A stretch of DNA of 64,000 nucleotides from Candidatus Sulfotelmatobacter sp. (GCA_035504415.1 DATJRY010000003.1:1-64000), one strand, 5' to 3'. Shown: positions 31,020 through 39,166, counted from the stretch's first letter. Numbers and translations: made by a program. Notes: generated from the letters alone by a model not told the origin.

Positions 31020-32734
31020 CGGCGGGAGTCGACGCGCGCGGCCAACTCGTCGGCGAAGGCGTCGACGGTGACCGTGCGCTTCTCTTCGGTGCCGCGCTCG
31101 TTGACGTTGACGGTGCCCTCGGCGAGCTCGCTCTTGCCGACGACCAGGATGTAGGGCACCTTCTGCGTCTTCCAATGGCGGATCTTGTAGCCGAGCTTCT
31201 CGTTCGAGGCGTCGGCGTCGGCGCGGAAGCCGCGCGCGCGCAGCCGGTCGCGCACGTCGTACGCGTAGTCGAGCTGGTGCTCGGAGATCGGAACGACGAC
31301 GGCCTGCGTCGGCGCGATCCAGGCCGGAAAGGCGCCCGCGAAGTGCTCGATCAGCACGCCGAAGAAGCGCTCCATCGAGCCGGCCAGCGCGCGGTGGATC
31401 ATCACCGGCCGGTGGTCGGCGCCGTCCGAGCCGCGGTACTTGAGGTCGAAGCGCTCGGGCAGGACGAAGTCGACCTGCACCGTGCCCAGCTGCCATTTGC
31501 GGCCGATCGCGTCGTGCAGGTTGATGTCGAGCTTGGGCCCGTAGAACGCGCCGCCGCCCTCGTCGATCCCGTAGGGCAGGTTGTGCGACTCGAGCGCGTT
31601 GCGGATCGCTGCCTCGGCGAGCGGGTCGGTCGGTCCGCGGTCCGCGCGCGTGCTCAGGAAATACTCGAAGTCGGTGAACTGGAACGCTTCCATCAGCCGC
31701 AGCGCCTCGTCGAGCGTCTGCTCGAACTCGCCTTGCAGCTGCTCGGGCGTGCAGAAGAGGTGCGCATCGTCCTGGGTGAAGCCGCGTACGCGGGTCAGGC
31801 CGTGCAGCGTTCCGCTGCGCTCGAAGCGGTAGACGGTGCCGAACTCGCTGTAGCGCAGCGGCAGATCGCGGTACGAGCGACCTTCGCTGCGATAGATCAG
31901 GATGTGGCCCGGACAGTTCATCGGTTTGAGCCGGAAACGCTGGCCCTCGACTTCGATCGGCCCGAACATGCCGTCCGCGAAGTGCTCGAGGTGTCCGGAG
32001 GTCGCGTAGAGGTTCTCGTGCACGATGTGCGGCGTCACCACCGGCAAGTAGCCGCGCTCGCGTAGGCCGTCGCGGATGAACTGCTCGACGATGCCGCGCA
32101 TCAGCGCGCCCTTGGGGTGCCAGAACACCAGGCCCCCACCGGCCAGCTCGTCGACGTGGTACAGATCGAGCTCGGCCCCCAGCTTGCGATGATCGCGCTT
32201 CGCCGCTTCTTCGAGGAACACCAAATAGTCGTCGAGCTCTTGCTGCGTCGTGAACGCGGTGCCGTAGATGCGCTGCAGCATCGGGTTGTGCTCGTCGCCG
32301 CGCCAATAGGCGCCGGCGACCGACATCAGCTTGAGCGCACCGATCGCACCGGTGCTCTCGGCATGTCCGCCGCGGCACAGGTCGGTGAAGCCGCCGATCG
32401 TGTAGAGCGTGATCGGCTCGTCGGCCGGAATCTCGCTGGCGATCTCGACCTTGTAAGGGTTGTCGCGGAACGCCGCGATCGCTTCCTCACGCGTGACCCG
32501 CCGCCCGGTCATCGGGTAGTCGGCCGCGACGATCTCGCGCATGCGCCCTTCGAGCTTCTCCAGGTCCTCCGGCGTGAACGGCGTGCCGCGGTCGAAATCG
32601 TAGTAGAAGCCGTTTTCGATCGCGGGGCCGATGGTCGGCTTGGCCTCGGGAAACAGGTCCTGCACGGCGTACGCCAGCACGTGCGCGGCGGTGTGGCGGA
32701 GATGCGCGATGTCGACGGTACTGGTTGTGGTCAC
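31016..32734 (-). CDS. thrS: Threonine-tRNA ligase without TGS domain
   Basis: 572 aa; typical bacterial ThrRS is about 640. It starts directly in the editing domain: LRHTAAHVLAYAVQDLFPEA is followed by the zinc-like RGGHAEST stretch. The class II catalytic core follows, with KPMNCPGHILIYRS, the motif 2 region YRFERSGTLHGLTRVRGFTQDD and HRALAGSMERFFGVLIEH. The C-terminal anticodon-binding domain ends in VNVNERGTEEKRTVTVDAF. The N-terminal TGS domain is missing, as in some other bacteria. The start is GTG at 32734 with AAGGAA upstream. No T-box was seen in the 86-base upstream gap. Confidence 0.95.
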   Translation of the reverse strand: MTTTSTVDIAHLRHTAAHVLAYAVQDLFPEAKPTIGPAIENGFYYDFDRGTPFTPEDLEKLEGRMREIVAADYPMTGRRVTREEAIAAFRDNPYKVEIASEIPADEPITLYTIGGFTDLCRGGHAESTGAIGALKLMSVAGAYWRGDEHNPMLQRIYGTAFTTQQELDDYLVFLEEAAKRDHRKLGAELDLYHVDELAGGGLVFWHPKGALMRGIVEQFIRDGLRERGYLPVVTPHIVHENLYATSGHLEHFADGMFGPIEVEGQRFRLKPMNCPGHILIYRSEGRSYRDLPLRYSEFGTVYRFERSGTLHGLTRVRGFTQDDAHLFCTPEQLQGEFEQTLDEALRLMEAFQFTDFEYFLSTRADRGPTDPLAEAAIRNALESHNLPYGIDEGGGAFYGPKLDINLHDAIGRKWQLGTVQVDFVLPERFDLKYRGSDGADHRPVMIHRALAGSMERFFGVLIEHFAGAFPAWIAPTQAVVVPISEHQLDYAYDVRDRLRARGFRADADASNEKLGYKIRHWKTQKVPYILVVGKSELAEGTVNVNERGTEEKRTVTVDAFADELAARVDSRR

Positions 32735-32820
32735 GCGCGTTCCTTCGCCGCGCGCCTTCGGCGTGCCTCACGGCACGGTGTGGCGTGACGAAACGAGCAG
32801 GAGCCGCTAGACTCCTGGCG

Positions 32821-33531
32821 ATGAGCGCCGCGATCGATCCACATCCCGAGAGCCACGGCGACGAGGTCCAAGCCCAGACGCTGCGCGACCTGGTGCTGGG
32901 GATGGCCGACGGGCTGACCGTCCCGTTCGCGCTGGCGGCCGGAGTGACCGGCGCGGTCGCCGCGAGCGGGATCGTGCTGACCGCGGGCCTGGCCGAGATC
33001 GTGGCCGGGGCGATCTCGATGGGACTGGGCGGCTACCTGGCCGCGCGTACCGACGCGCAGCATTACGCGCGCGAGTACCAGCGCGAGGTCACCGAGACGA
33101 TCGAGATCCCCGGCGAGGAGCGGGCCGAGGTCGCCGCGATCCTGCACGGCTACGGCTTACGCGAACCGGTGCTCTCGCGAGCGGTCGACCAGATCGCGCA
33201 GGACCAGCGGCGCTGGGTCGATTTCATGATGCGCAACGAGCTCGGGCTCGAACGGCCCGACGAGCGCGCGGCGCCGCGCAGCGCGGTGCTGGTCGGCGGC
33301 GGCTACGTGCTGGGCGGCATCTTCCCGTTGGCGCCGTACGCGCTCGTCGTCGACGCGCACCAGGCGCTGTTGTGGTCGATCGGCTGCACGTCGATCGCGC
33401 TGCTCGTGTTCGGTGCGGTGCGCGCGCGGATCCTCAACGCCCGCGTGCTGCTCGGCGCGCTGCAGACCTGGGCCATCGGCGCGCTCGCCGCGGGTGCCGC
33501 GTACGGGTTGGCGCGCGCCGTCATGCGTTAG
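32821..33531 (+). CDS. VIT1/CCC1-family iron/manganese transporter
   Basis: 236 aa, ATG at 32821. The first part matches the family signature: LRDLVLGMADGLTVPFALAAG, then GLAEIVAGAISMGLGGYLAARTDAQHY, then EYQREVTE. About five hydrophobic helices, with a soluble helical hairpin (residues ~85-145) that in the plant homologue binds the metal ions. The ferritin-like extension found in some bacterial homologues is missing. Probably exports or stores Fe2+/Mn2+ from the cytoplasm. Monocistronic, divergent from thrS. Confidence 0.9.
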   Translation: MSAAIDPHPESHGDEVQAQTLRDLVLGMADGLTVPFALAAGVTGAVAASGIVLTAGLAEIVAGAISMGLGGYLAARTDAQHYAREYQREVTETIEIPGEERAEVAAILHGYGLREPVLSRAVDQIAQDQRRWVDFMMRNELGLERPDERAAPRSAVLVGGGYVLGGIFPLAPYALVVDAHQALLWSIGCTSIALLVFGAVRARILNARVLLGALQTWAIGALAAGAAYGLARAVMR

Positions 33532-33560
33532 GGCGCGCGCCGACCACGTTCGCGTCCCGC

Positions 33561-34349
33561 CTATCGGCGGAAGAGTCCGGCGCTCAGGCCGCGCGCGCTG
33601 CCGGGGAAGGCCTGCCGGTTCAAGCCCAGCAGGGACTTCACGGTGTCGAACATCGTGAGCCCCTCGAGCTTGCGCGCGATGCTGGTCTGGCCGATCGACG
33701 CGTACGTCGCGGTCGAGACCAGGGTGAAGCTCTCGTTCGGCCCGGTCCAGCCGGTGATGCCGCAGCCGGGGACGTACGAGACCGCGATTTCGAGGTTCGA
33801 GTAGGCGTACTGCACGACGGCACCGGTCGCCGGCGTCGGGCAAACGCTCGCGCCCGGGACGGTGCCGACCGAGGTGACCGTCGCGGTGACGCCGGCGTAC
33901 GGCGACCACGTCTGGCCGGCGGTCAGCGTCGTGGGAACCAGCAGCGGATTGCCGGGAACGACGTAGGTGCCGCCGGCCGACGCCTCGATGCCGACGTTGT
34001 AGCCGCTCGCGCTGGACGTCACGCCCATATCGGCCGCCGAGTAGTCGTAGAAGTTGGCCTCGCTCGTGAGCAGCGTGGCTTCGGTGCCGGAGCTGACCCC
34101 GAGGACGAAGGCCTCGTAGCCGTCGATCAGATCCGGCTCGGCGTAGAGCGTGAGCGTGTCGGCCTCGCCACTGGCTTCGCCCTGATAGTTCCAGCCGCGC
34201 GAAGGCGCGTAGGCCAGCATGTCGCCGGTCACGCTGGCCGGAGTCGGCGTCGCGGTGGGTGGGGGCGCCGTACCGCCACCTCCCCCGCCGCCGCCGCTGC
34301 ACGCAGCGAGGCCGACGACGAGACAAAATCCAACAAGGAGCCGCTTCAT
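33561..34349 (-). CDS. Lipoprotein of unknown function with a poly-Gly N-terminus
   Basis: 262 aa, ATG at 34349. Lipobox LAAC after VGFCLVVG gives a lipid-modified Cys, followed by eight consecutive Gly residues after Ser, then a Pro/Thr linker. The remainder is beta-rich, with many Tyr/Thr/Ser and two Cys-containing strands, VCPTP and VPGCGITGW. No catalytic motif seen. Envelope localisation is supported; function is unknown. It lies downstream of tRNA-Val(GAC) on the same strand but is separated from it by a strong terminator. Confidence 0.78.
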   Translation of the reverse strand: MKRLLVGFCLVVGLAACSGGGGGGGGTAPPPTATPTPASVTGDMLAYAPSRGWNYQGEASGEADTLTLYAEPDLIDGYEAFVLGVSSGTEATLLTSEANFYDYSAADMGVTSSASGYNVGIEASAGGTYVVPGNPLLVPTTLTAGQTWSPYAGVTATVTSVGTVPGASVCPTPATGAVVQYAYSNLEIAVSYVPGCGITGWTGPNESFTLVSTATYASIGQTSIARKLEGLTMFDTVKSLLGLNRQAFPGSARGLSAGLFRR

Positions 34350-34449
34350 CCTAATGCGTCCCTTTCCAAGGTGGCTCAGTTGTGCTACAGACGTACCAGC
34401 ACCAACTCAGGATTCCTTGGCAGCGGCCTCCACGTTTTTTTGACCTATG

Positions 34450-34481
34450 AAGAAGACCTCACAATATTGTGAGGTCTTCTT
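34450..34481 (-). terminator. Rho-independent terminator of tRNA-Val(GAC)
   Basis: A perfect 32-base palindrome: arm AAGAAGACCTCACAAT (34450-34465) and its exact complement (34466-34481). It starts 5 bases past the tRNA 3' end, reading on the minus strand, and ends in TCTTCTT. The symmetry allows it to work in both directions. Confidence 0.8.
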
Positions 34482-34486
34482 GGTCG

Positions 34487-34561
34487 TGGTGGGCGGCAGA
34501 AGGATTGAACTTCTGACCTCCACAGTGTCAATGTGGCGCTCTCCCACTGAGCTAGCCGCCC
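34487..34561 (-). tRNA. tRNA-Val(GAC), CCA encoded
   Basis: On the minus strand the cloverleaf is complete: acceptor GGGCGGC/GCCGCCC, D-arm AGCTCAGTGGGAGAGC, anticodon stem CCACA/TGTGG with loop TTGACAC (anticodon GAC), T-arm with GTTCAATCC, then ACCA. GAC decodes Val GUC/GUU codons. A 32-base palindromic terminator follows. Confidence 0.95.
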
Positions 34562-34688
34562 GTTCGAAACGACAGTCTACCGGAACAGACGCGGTGCGTC
34601 AAACCGCGCGGCGATTCCTCGCGTGACCCCGCGCACCATGTATCGGAACGGTTAAGGGACGCCATCCCCGGCGCCGACCAGAGGAGCA

Positions 34689-34713
34689 GGCGGGTGGTGA
34701 ACCCCGCCCTTTT
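34689..34713 (+). terminator. Hairpin + T run in the leader of a lipoprotein gene
   Basis: GGCGGG (34689-34694) pairs with CCCGCC (34703-34708) across an 8-base loop and is followed by CTTTT. It resembles a short intrinsic terminator 40 bases before the ATG at 34748, so it may act as an attenuator or end an upstream transcript. The rest of 34562-34747 shows no gene. Confidence 0.4.
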
Positions 34714-34747
34714 CGCCCCTTCTGCTGGACAAGCCGGGAGTCTTCAG

Positions 34748-35476
34748 ATGTTCGAACGCACCCCCGCCACGCGCGCGCTGGCGGCGGCCGTGGCCGCTGC
34801 GGCGGTGCTGGCCGCCTGCTCCGGAGGCGGCGGCAGCGCGCCGATCTCGACGATCACGCCGGCCGGGCCGCAATCGGCCGTCCGCGCGGCGGCCGACGCC
34901 GACTGGAAGGGCGGCGGCGGCGCCTCGCCCGCCCCGAGCGTCATCAGCGCGAGCCCGAGCAGCCTCGAGTTCACCGCGCCGGAGGCGGCGGCCGGAACCG
35001 CGCAGACGGTGACGGTCACCGTCAACGACTCCGTCATCGACTCGGTCACCGCGTCGATCGCCGGCACCGGCAACTGCCCGACCGTCTCGCCCGCCACGCT
35101 CACCCCGCCGGCCAGCGCGCACCACAAGCACCACTCGCTGTTGTGGACGCTGATCTGGGACGTCTTCTGGTGGATCGACTGGCACAAGGACAATAGCGGT
35201 CACGACGAAGGGCCGTGGACGGCGAACCTGACGGTGACGCCTGCCGGCGCCGGCCCCGCCTCGTGCACGATCACGTTGACGGGCACGAACAGCGACGCCA
35301 AGGAGCATGCCTGCGATCCGACGCTGACGATCCCGGTTACCGTCGACGCGCCGGCCAGCCCCAGCCCCAGCCCGACGCCGAGTCCGACGCCGAGCCCCAC
35401 CCCGACGCCGACGGCTACGCCGACCGCGGCCGCGACGCCGACGCCGACGCCCACCCCGATCTCCCGCGGCGGCTGA
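34748..35476 (+). CDS. Lipoprotein with a C-terminal (S/T)P-repeat tail
   Basis: 242 aa, ATG at 34748 with GGGAG upstream. Signal with lipobox LAAC near residue 23. A beta-rich domain follows (PSSLEFTAPEAAAGTAQTVT, then TANLTVTPAGAGPASCTITL), reminiscent of Ig-like/BACON folds. A His-rich and aromatic stretch (SAHHKHHSLLWTLIWDVFWW) sits in between. The last ~40 residues are SP/TP/AT repeats, a low-complexity wall-spanning or glycosylation-prone tail. Function unknown. Confidence 0.75.
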   Translation: MFERTPATRALAAAVAAAAVLAACSGGGGSAPISTITPAGPQSAVRAAADADWKGGGGASPAPSVISASPSSLEFTAPEAAAGTAQTVTVTVNDSVIDSVTASIAGTGNCPTVSPATLTPPASAHHKHHSLLWTLIWDVFWWIDWHKDNSGHDEGPWTANLTVTPAGAGPASCTITLTGTNSDAKEHACDPTLTIPVTVDAPASPSPSPTPSPTPSPTPTPTATPTAAATPTPTPTPISRGG

Positions 35477-35520
35477 CGCCGTCCGGCAGGGTCTGACGGG
35501 CGCGTAGCGCAGCGAATCGG

Positions 35521-35937
35521 ATGACCTCGCTGCGCTACGAGTCCGTCGCCCCGGTGCTGATCGTCGAAACGGTCGAGCCGACGCGCGACTTCTTCCGCGA
35601 TCGGCTCGGCTTCTCGCAAGTCGCCGAGGTGCCGCACGAGGGACACCTCGGCTTCGCGATGCTCGAAAAAGACGGCGTCACCGTGATGGTGCAGTCGCAC
35701 GCCAGCGTGATCGCCGACGTCGGCCACGACGCGGCCCGCGCCGTCAACGCGACGATGTCGGGCCGTGGTGCGGCGACGTTGTTCGTGACCGTCAACGAGA
35801 TCGAGCTGCTCGTCCCCGCCGTCGCCGACGCGGACGTGCTCGTACCGTTGCGCAAGACGTTCTACGGCATGCACGAGATCACGATCCGCGAACCGGGCGG
35901 GCACGCGATCACGTTCGCCTCACGGTTGGCGACGTGA
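35521..35937 (+). CDS. VOC-superfamily protein (glyoxalase/dioxygenase fold)
   Basis: 138 aa, ATG at 35521. One vicinal-oxygen-chelate unit: APVLIVETVEPTRDFFRDRLGF at the start, GHLGFAMLEKDGVTVMVQ in the middle and FYGMHEITIREPGGHAITFA at the end. The final block is the usual Glu-containing metal strand. Without partners in context it could be a glyoxalase, resistance or dioxygenase-like protein. 44 bases follow the previous stop; no operon link to the next gene, which faces it. Confidence 0.82.
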   Translation: MTSLRYESVAPVLIVETVEPTRDFFRDRLGFSQVAEVPHEGHLGFAMLEKDGVTVMVQSHASVIADVGHDAARAVNATMSGRGAATLFVTVNEIELLVPAVADADVLVPLRKTFYGMHEITIREPGGHAITFASRLAT

Positions 35938-35953
35938 TCGCGCGCGGGTCGAA

Positions 35954-36319
35954 TCAGCCCTTTTGCTGCTTGACCATCATCTGGTGGCGGTTGAGGACCT
36001 CGATCCGGTCAGCGTGCCGCTGGCCTAGGAACTTCTGGTCGTAGTAGACCTTGATGAGCTGGTCGCGATGCAGCGCGCTCATCTGGTACGTGGTCTTGCC
36101 GTCTTCGGAGAAGATCTGGTCGAAGTGCGGCACCAGCAGGAAGCTCAGCTCCTTGCCGGTTTTGTCGTCGATGACCTTGACGTTGGTCGTCGAGATGTGG
36201 ACGAGGCTGCCCTCGACCCAGGCTGAGCCGACAGGGCCCGCGATCGCGGGGGCCGGCATCGAGAAGCTTGCGACGAGTGGGAGTGCCGCGAGACCTGCGG
36301 CGAGCAGAAAAGTACGCAT
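35954..36319 (-). CDS. Small secreted protein of unknown function
   Basis: 121 aa, ATG at 36319. Signal peptide MRTFLLAAGLAALPLVASF with a cleavage-like PAIAGP. The mature part has VEGSLVHISTTNVKVIDD and a basic C-terminus (VEVLNRHQM-like text, ending VKQQKG), with no Cys. It starts 17 bases after the topoisomerase IB stop on the same strand and may be cotranscribed with it. No function can be proposed. Confidence 0.7.
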   Translation of the reverse strand: MRTFLLAAGLAALPLVASFSMPAPAIAGPVGSAWVEGSLVHISTTNVKVIDDKTGKELSFLLVPHFDQIFSEDGKTTYQMSALHRDQLIKVYYDQKFLGQRHADRIEVLNRHQMMVKQQKG

Positions 36320-36336
36320 GGCGCCGTTGTACCCGG

Positions 36337-37470
36337 CTAGGCTGCTTTCTTTGCACCGGTCCGGCGCTTCTTTTTCCGGACCGCCTTGACGGAAGCGGTC
36401 AGGGCCTCGGCGAGGGGCCGGGCCTCGTCGGCGATGATCCGCTCGACCAGGCCGACGACGGCGCACTCCTCGTCGTGCAGGTCGTGCGCCGCGGCCTTGG
36501 CGACGGCGCGCGCCGCCAGCTCCAGGGCACCGTTCGCGACGAAGCGGTCGATGATACCGGGAAAGATGTAGGACTTGCGGCAGACGGCCGGCGTGTTCCC
36601 CAAGCGCTCGGCGACGGCCGCCACCACCTCGGCGACCTGCTTTTTGCGGCCGGTCGCGCTGGCTTCGGGCTCGTGGATCGCCGCCAGCTGCAGTGCGCAG
36701 GAGAGCGTCGCCTGCCACGTGCGATAGTCTTTGGCGGTGAAATCCTCGCCCGAGGCCGCGCGCAGATAGGCGTTGACGTCCTCCGAGCGGACCTCGTGCG
36801 GCGCGCCGTCTTCGCCGACGTACTCGAAAAGGTGTTGGCCGGGCAGGTCCTGCACGGCGGCGACGATGCGCGCGACGCGCCGATCGTGCACCGTCACGTC
36901 GTGCATCTTGCCGCTCTTGCCGCGGAAGTGGAAGCGGATCATCGCACCGTGCACGCGCACGTGCTCTTCGTGCAGCGTCGTCAGCCCGAACGAGTCGTTT
37001 TCCCGCTCGTACTCTTCGTTGCCGACGCGGATCGAGGTCTCTTCGAGCAGCCGCACCAGCGTCGCGAGGACCCGCTCGCGCGGCAAACCGCGCAGCGCGA
37101 GATCGCGTGCGACCGCGGCACGGATCGTCGGCAACGCCTTGGCGAAAGCCAGCATGCGGTCGAACTTCGTCTCGTCGCGCACCGCGCGCCAGCGCTTGTG
37201 GTAGCGGTATTGCTTGCGTCCGCGCGCGTCGCGACCGGTCGCCTGGAGGTGGCCGTCGGCCAGCGGGGAGATCCAGACGTCTTGGTAGGCGGGCGGGATC
37301 GCCAGGGCGCGGATCCGCGCCAGCGTGGCGGCGTCGCGCACGGGGCGCCCCTGCGGATCGACGTACCGGAAGGCGCGGCCCTGCCGCACGCGCCGAATGC
37401 CCGGCTGAGCGTCCGTCGTGTAGCGGAGCCCGGCTGCCTTGGCCGCCTGCGGGCCGTCGGTCGCTTCCAT
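36337..37470 (-). CDS. DNA topoisomerase IB
   Basis: 377 aa, ATG at 37470. Type IB (poxvirus/eukaryote-like) topoisomerase: VWISPLADGHLQATGRDARGRKQYRYH near residue 65, VRLLEETSIRVGNEEYERENDSFGLTT near 145, and the catalytic Tyr in CRKSYIFPGI near 320. The C-terminus is Lys/Arg-rich. It relaxes supercoils through a 3'-phosphotyrosine intermediate; occurs sporadically in bacteria, usually as an accessory enzyme. It faces tRNA-Val(CAC). Confidence 0.92.
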   Translation of the reverse strand: MEATDGPQAAKAAGLRYTTDAQPGIRRVRQGRAFRYVDPQGRPVRDAATLARIRALAIPPAYQDVWISPLADGHLQATGRDARGRKQYRYHKRWRAVRDETKFDRMLAFAKALPTIRAAVARDLALRGLPRERVLATLVRLLEETSIRVGNEEYERENDSFGLTTLHEEHVRVHGAMIRFHFRGKSGKMHDVTVHDRRVARIVAAVQDLPGQHLFEYVGEDGAPHEVRSEDVNAYLRAASGEDFTAKDYRTWQATLSCALQLAAIHEPEASATGRKKQVAEVVAAVAERLGNTPAVCRKSYIFPGIIDRFVANGALELAARAVAKAAAHDLHDEECAVVGLVERIIADEARPLAEALTASVKAVRKKKRRTGAKKAA

Positions 37471-37549
37471 GACGCGATTCTACCCCAACGACCCTGGACA
37501 GGAATCGCCCACCCCGCTACAATAACCCGGTTCGTCCGTCGAGCGCCGT

Positions 37550-37624
37550 GGGCGCGTAGCTCAGTGGGAGAGCATCCGCTTCACACGCGGGGGGTCGTTG
37601 GTTCAATCCCAACCGTGCCCACCA
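37550..37624 (+). tRNA. tRNA-Val(CAC), CCA encoded
   Basis: Acceptor GGGCGCG pairs with CGTGCCC (one G-T), D-arm GTAGCTCAGTGGGAGAGC, anticodon stem TCCGC/GCGGG with loop TTCACAC (anticodon CAC), T-arm GTTGGTTCAATCCCAAC, then ACCA. Decodes GUG. It precedes tRNA-Asp by 12 bases and both share the terminator at 37718. Confidence 0.94.
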
Positions 37625-37636
37625 TGACCACTCGAT

Positions 37637-37710
37637 GGCGTTGTAGCTCAGTTGGTTAGAGCGCCGCCCTGTCACGGCGGAGGTCGTGGGTTCGAGCCCC
37701 ATCAACGTCG
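37637..37710 (+). tRNA. tRNA-Asp(GTC), CCA not encoded
   Basis: Acceptor GGCGTTG/CAACGTC (one G-T), D-arm AGCTCAGTTGGTTAGAGC, anticodon stem CCGCC/GGCGG with loop CTGTCAC (anticodon GTC), T-arm GTGGGTTCGAGCCCCAT, discriminator G. The 3' end reads GATT, so unlike the other three tRNAs here it needs CCA addition. Confidence 0.95.
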
Positions 37711-37717
37711 ATTCTGG

Positions 37718-37746
37718 AAAAAGCCCCGTGAACCACGGGGCTTTTT
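37718..37746 (+). terminator. Rho-independent terminator of the Val-Asp tRNA operon
   Basis: AAAAAGCCCCGTG (37718-37730) pairs with CACGGGGCTTTTT (37734-37746) with loop AAC. A strong stem followed by a T run, 8 bases after the tRNA. Confidence 0.92.
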
Positions 37747-37821
37747 CTTTGCCCGTCGTGCGAGATGCGCCGCCAGAAGGTCCCGGCTGCGGCCAAGCTC
37801 ACCATAATTGGCCCCTTGGGG

Positions 37822-38165
37822 CTAACGCGGCTTTGCTTCGCGGTTAGAGACGAACATGCCGACTGCCATTAAGGTCGCGATGCCCAATAAGTCCGGCCAC
37901 TTCCCAGCGCGTAACCAGCCTGTAAGCTCCCCCACGACTCCCGCCATAGCAGCGGCGACGAGCCCGCGACAACAGCGACGACTACCCGAACACGACGCGT
38001 GCGTGGCGGCTGCGTCATGGCCACCCAGACGGCAGACCATACGGACTGGGGTTTGGATATAGGCTGAAGATCCGGCATTCCGAGCTACTGTGCGACGACG
38101 GTTATGCTGACGGTATCGCTAACTGCGTCAAAGTCGCCGGACAGGCAATAGCCGTCGCTGTTCAG
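37822..38165 (-). pseudogene. Decayed duplicate copy of a small membrane-protein gene and the lipoprotein 3' end
   Basis: This stretch copies the segment 38193-38485. The block 38057-38165 matches 38377-38485 with six mismatches by my count, at an offset of exactly 320 bases. It contains the last ~25 codons of the neighbouring lipoprotein (LNSDGYCLSGDFDAV, ending VVAQ and stop) with no gene body upstream. The small-protein copy is out of frame: MTQPPRTRRVRVVVAVVAG runs in one frame, while VAAAMAGVVGELTGWLRAG and the rest continue in another. A short open frame (37822-38040) survives but is unlikely to be functional. Confidence 0.55.
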
Positions 38166-38188
38166 TCTCCTGCGTGTGCTGCGGCGTA

Positions 38189-38398
38189 TCAGTCACGCCG
38201 CGATCCCCCCCTCTCGCGGTAAAAGAGGAAAAAACCAATCGCCATTCCGATTCCCATACTTGAGGCTCCCGACCACCGTCCATTGAACCAGCCTAATAGT
38301 CCTCCCGCGATCCCCGCGACGGCAGCGACGACTAGCCGACCACGAAGCGTACGTGGCGGACGCGTCATGGCCGACCATATAGGCTGAAGATTCGGCAT
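38189..38398 (-). CDS. Small single- or two-helix membrane protein
   Basis: 69 aa from ATG 38398, or 59 aa from the internal ATG at 38368 (MTRPPRTLRGRL). A hydrophobic span VVAAVAGIAGGLLGWF is followed by a second shorter one (SMGIGMAIGFFLFYRERG), so one or two membrane helices with a basic tail. It follows the lipoprotein stop by 6 bases. A related, frameshifted copy lies just downstream, which supports this being the original gene. Base composition is less GC-rich than neighbours. Unknown function. Confidence 0.45.
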   Translation of the reverse strand: MPNLQPIWSAMTRPPRTLRGRLVVAAVAGIAGGLLGWFNGRWSGASSMGIGMAIGFFLFYRERGGSRRD

Positions 38399-38404
38399 TC
38401 CGAA

Positions 38405-39166
38405 CTACTGTGCGATGACGGTTATGGTGACGGTATCGCTAACTGCGTCAAAGTCGCCGGATAGGTAATAGCCGTCGCTGTTCAGTTCGCTTCCTGTACT
38501 TACCGTAACGTCAACGCTATTCCAGGCGCCAGTACCGTCATTCGCGTCCGAGTTCCAAAAACTGAAAGTTGCACCCACCGCTCCGCCGAATATTTGCTGC
38601 CCCCACCCTTCGCCGATTGTAGCAGCGACGACTACTCCGATCGGATTGGCGGTTAAGGCTCCTCCGATGGCGGTACCGACAACGGTGCCCACCGTTCCGC
38701 CCCACCAACTCCAAAATCCGCTGCCGGGCTGTGCGGGAACGTACGTCGGGGGCTTCACGAGAAACGGAGGTGGCGTGGCGCCGGACACCGCTCGCACGAT
38801 GGCGGCGAGCCACGCCGAAGCCTGCGCTCCGTGGAAAGAGGTAACCTGTGACGAGGTGAACGCAGCAAGCTGTGTCGGCGTCACCGTTCCGATTTGCGCC
38901 GGCGTCAAGCCATAGATTTCTGCGGCGGTGAGCGCCTGTATCTCCGCGATTGTGAGCCCCGCGAGGCTGCCACCTACGCCACCGCCGGTGCCGCAATCGC
39001 CGGGCGCGCAAACAATGTCAGCGCCGGAAGTGTGAAGGCGGCTAGCGGGCAGACGATTGGATGGGACAAACTGCGCACCACCGGCGCCGCACCCCGCTAA
39101 GGCCACGGTGCCTAGTCCGATGAGGAAGCTCTTCCGCGAGTCCACGTGATGAGCGGTCTTGTTCAT
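38405..39166 (-). CDS. Lipoprotein with LTxxEI/LTxxQI repeats and a Gly-zipper-like segment
   Basis: 253 aa, ATG at 39166. Lipobox ALAGC near residue 26 is preceded by RKSFLIG. Residues ~70-110 hold a periodic motif: LTIAEIQA, LTAAEIYG, LTPAQIGT, VTPTQLAA, FTSSQVTS, one unit about every 8 residues. A Gly/Ala-rich hydrophobic stretch (TVGTVVGTAIGGAL, then VVVAATIGEGWG) could insert in a membrane. The end is a beta-rich SDGYYLSGDFDA segment. The T/S-x-x-Q/E-I periodicity resembles repeats in large surface proteins, perhaps as a short module. Codon use is more AT-rich than neighbours, suggesting a transferred or fast-evolving gene. Confidence 0.72.
   Translation of the reverse strand: MNKTAHHVDSRKSFLIGLGTVALAGCGAGGAQFVPSNRLPASRLHTSGADIVCAPGDCGTGGGVGGSLAGLTIAEIQALTAAEIYGLTPAQIGTVTPTQLAAFTSSQVTSFHGAQASAWLAAIVRAVSGATPPPFLVKPPTYVPAQPGSGFWSWWGGTVGTVVGTAIGGALTANPIGVVVAATIGEGWGQQIFGGAVGATFSFWNSDANDGTGAWNSVDVTVSTGSELNSDGYYLSGDFDAVSDTVTITVIAQ

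Noticed and set aside
32735-32820. T-box or other leader upstream of thrS
   Set aside because: Only 86 bases between divergent starts and no T-box-like elements.
34562-34747. Riboswitch in the leader of the lipoprotein gene at 34748
   Set aside because: Only a short hairpin with a T run; no known aptamer core recognised.
35356-35460. Short repeats (CCGACGCCG-like) that could suggest a CRISPR array
   Set aside because: They are in-frame codons for Ser-Pro and Thr-Pro repeats in a lipoprotein tail, without spacers of constant length.
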